A stretch of 64,000 nt of DNA, taken from the NCBI GenBank assembly GCA_030425425.1, contig JAUIAO010000001.1, positions 124,001 to 188,000 of the forward strand, in the 5' to 3' direction. Below the pieces are notes generated by a model, which saw only the letters and a program-made list of their open reading frames with translations, searched no databases and was not told where the DNA came from. How positions within the stretch are numbered: position 1 is the stretch's first letter; the number at the start of each line of letters is the position of its first letter. Source of the DNA: Bacteroidia bacterium (GTDB lineage Bacteria > Bacteroidota > Bacteroidia > Cytophagales > Cyclobacteriaceae). The position numbers and the translations under genes are program-made. Below, piece after piece: positions 62,986 to 64,000 of this stretch.

Positions 62986-63882
62986 TTAGTGATGATACTT
63001 CTCTCCTGCCAACACTTCAAATGGTAAGTAGTTTTGCTTCGGTGGGAAACGACAAGTAGTCACATCTGAGTAAGAACAAGGAGGGTTATAAGAAACATTG
63101 AAATCTACCATCACTTCTTTTTCACCATCTTTTGGTAATTCGAAATACAAGTATCTTCCAGAACCATATGTTTCTACTCCTGTGGTTTCATCTCCGAACA
63201 TCAGAAATCCACCTCCTTCTGAGAGTAATTCGTATTTTTCGCCCTGGTATTCGAATGTTACCTTACCCGTAAAACTTACCCGATCCTGTACGCCCATAGA
63301 AGTTGGTACAGTCACGACTATTGGTGTTTTGAGCGGTTCATATTCTGCTGTGAGAATGAAGTCAGGATTCAAATCATACCATTCGTAACCTGGAAATGCT
63401 GCTACTCTTGGGTTTTCCAAATCCCAGACACGGATAAATCGTTTGTCCTGAAAGGCTTTGACTATGAACTCAATTCTTCCACTATGGAGTTTCTCAGAAT
63501 TGTCATACTGATCAAATTCCAGGGCCTTTGATTGGATCGTATCTCCGTCAGAAGTTGTAACAATGGTGCCTTCAGCCGCAGTGAATATTGTTGAATCCGG
63601 AGTGCTAAACAGTGTACCTATAGTGCCAGGAACTTCTGGGATTTCTAGTAACAGATCGCTGGATTGGTCACTGCCAATACTGTAGATTTCAAAAGGAGAA
63701 ATAGGAAATAGAGCGACTAGTTGCAAATAGTGTGCTCTCCCTGCACCTTCTCTGTACGCGATAATGCTGTCATAATCAGCCAGATATGCTTCGGTAAGTT
63801 TGGAAGTGGTTTCTGAAGTGTTGGTGCAACTCACCATATTCAAAACCAAAATAGCTAATAAAACACGTATTATATTTTTCAT
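62986..63882 (-). CDS. DUF1684 family lipoprotein
   Basis: 298 residues. Lipoprotein signal ending NMVSC (Cys19). The DUF1684 C-terminal block is clear: VDFNVSYNPPCSYSDVTTC and RFPPKQNYLPFEVLAGEK. In the middle are IEFIVKAFQDKRFIRVWDLENPRVAAFPGYEWYDLNPDF-type strands. The function of the family is unknown. Convergent with the M23 gene. Confidence 0.87.
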   Translation of the reverse strand: MKNIIRVLLAILVLNMVSCTNTSETTSKLTEAYLADYDSIIAYREGAGRAHYLQLVALFPISPFEIYSIGSDQSSDLLLEIPEVPGTIGTLFSTPDSTIFTAAEGTIVTTSDGDTIQSKALEFDQYDNSEKLHSGRIEFIVKAFQDKRFIRVWDLENPRVAAFPGYEWYDLNPDFILTAEYEPLKTPIVVTVPTSMGVQDRVSFTGKVTFEYQGEKYELLSEGGGFLMFGDETTGVETYGSGRYLYFELPKDGEKEVMVDFNVSYNPPCSYSDVTTCRFPPKQNYLPFEVLAGEKYHH

Positions 63883-64000
63883 TCTGTGAATCTAAACTTT
63901 CTTCGAAGAAGATGGTAATGTTGCTGTAATAGATCGTTTAAATGTCATGCTAAATACTATTCTTTATCTATTATTGATTTCAAATTTCTTCAACCAAATT

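Overview
The window looks like chromosomal DNA of a marine or soil member of the Bacteroidota, most probably a Cytophagales-type (gliding-bacterium-like) organism. The evidence is: three large secreted proteins ending in Por-type (type IX secretion, T9SS) sorting domains; a lipoprotein with SprB-like repeats; a SusC-like TonB-dependent receptor; DUF3667, DUF5777 and DUF3788 families that are typical of this phylum; weak Shine-Dalgarno sequences; and two promoters that fit the Bacteroidetes TTG-N18-TAnnTTTG pattern. The genus is not determinable from the sequence alone.

Layout. 1-5011: housekeeping and small proteins on the minus strand (tcdA, TatD nuclease, YhcC-like radical SAM protein, VOC, NTF2-like, DUF4287/DUF5655). 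5071-12348: a secreted BNR/FnIII/discoidin T9SS protein, then a lipoprotein cytochrome c/PQQ sugar dehydrogenase directly followed by a TonB-dependent receptor. 12350-22506: a DUF3352/MORN membrane protein, a DUF885 peptidase, a DUF3667 protein, and a three-domain regulator (alpha/beta hydrolase, decayed nucleotide cyclase, AraC). Three 21-bp-phased operator-like repeats and a good promoter lead from this regulator into a SprB-repeat cytochrome / YceI / DUF5777 operon. 22854-29554: a secreted GH2 glycosidase, a membrane-anchored XRE regulator next to a CHASE2 sensor, and a pentaheme cytochrome. 29604-35121: a LysR regulator divergent from a dabB-dabA inorganic-carbon uptake operon that ends in a strong terminator. 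35139-46392: SDR, two serine beta-lactamase-fold hydrolases, an AraC-TPR regulator, small outer-membrane-type proteins, a CPBP protease, an acetyltransferase, an HU-like protein and a degenerate potassium-channel-like protein.

46692-51287 is the accessory island. It contains a restriction-modification locus with two different BglII-superfamily endonucleases. The first is interrupted by a single in-frame TGA exactly at a position expected to be Trp next to the catalytic motif; the second is an intact BstYI-like enzyme. A small XRE controller and a C5-cytosine methyltransferase with an extra C-terminal domain lie between them. Downstream is about 1 kb of non-coding DNA packed with copies of a 12-bp CTAGCCGTCCGC-like word on both strands, clustered hairpins, a 16-bp inverted repeat, a truncated GIY-YIG nuclease gene and a 15-bp direct repeat bracketing all of it.

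51625-63882: a LuxR-type response regulator divergent from a 1551-residue ten-PAS histidine kinase, a receiver-only regulator, a T9SS-sorted CotH/lamin-tail protein, an MFS transporter, an M23 peptidase whose HxH motif reads HLC, and a DUF1684 lipoprotein. All functional calls are from reading the sequence and remembered family motifs; no database search was run.
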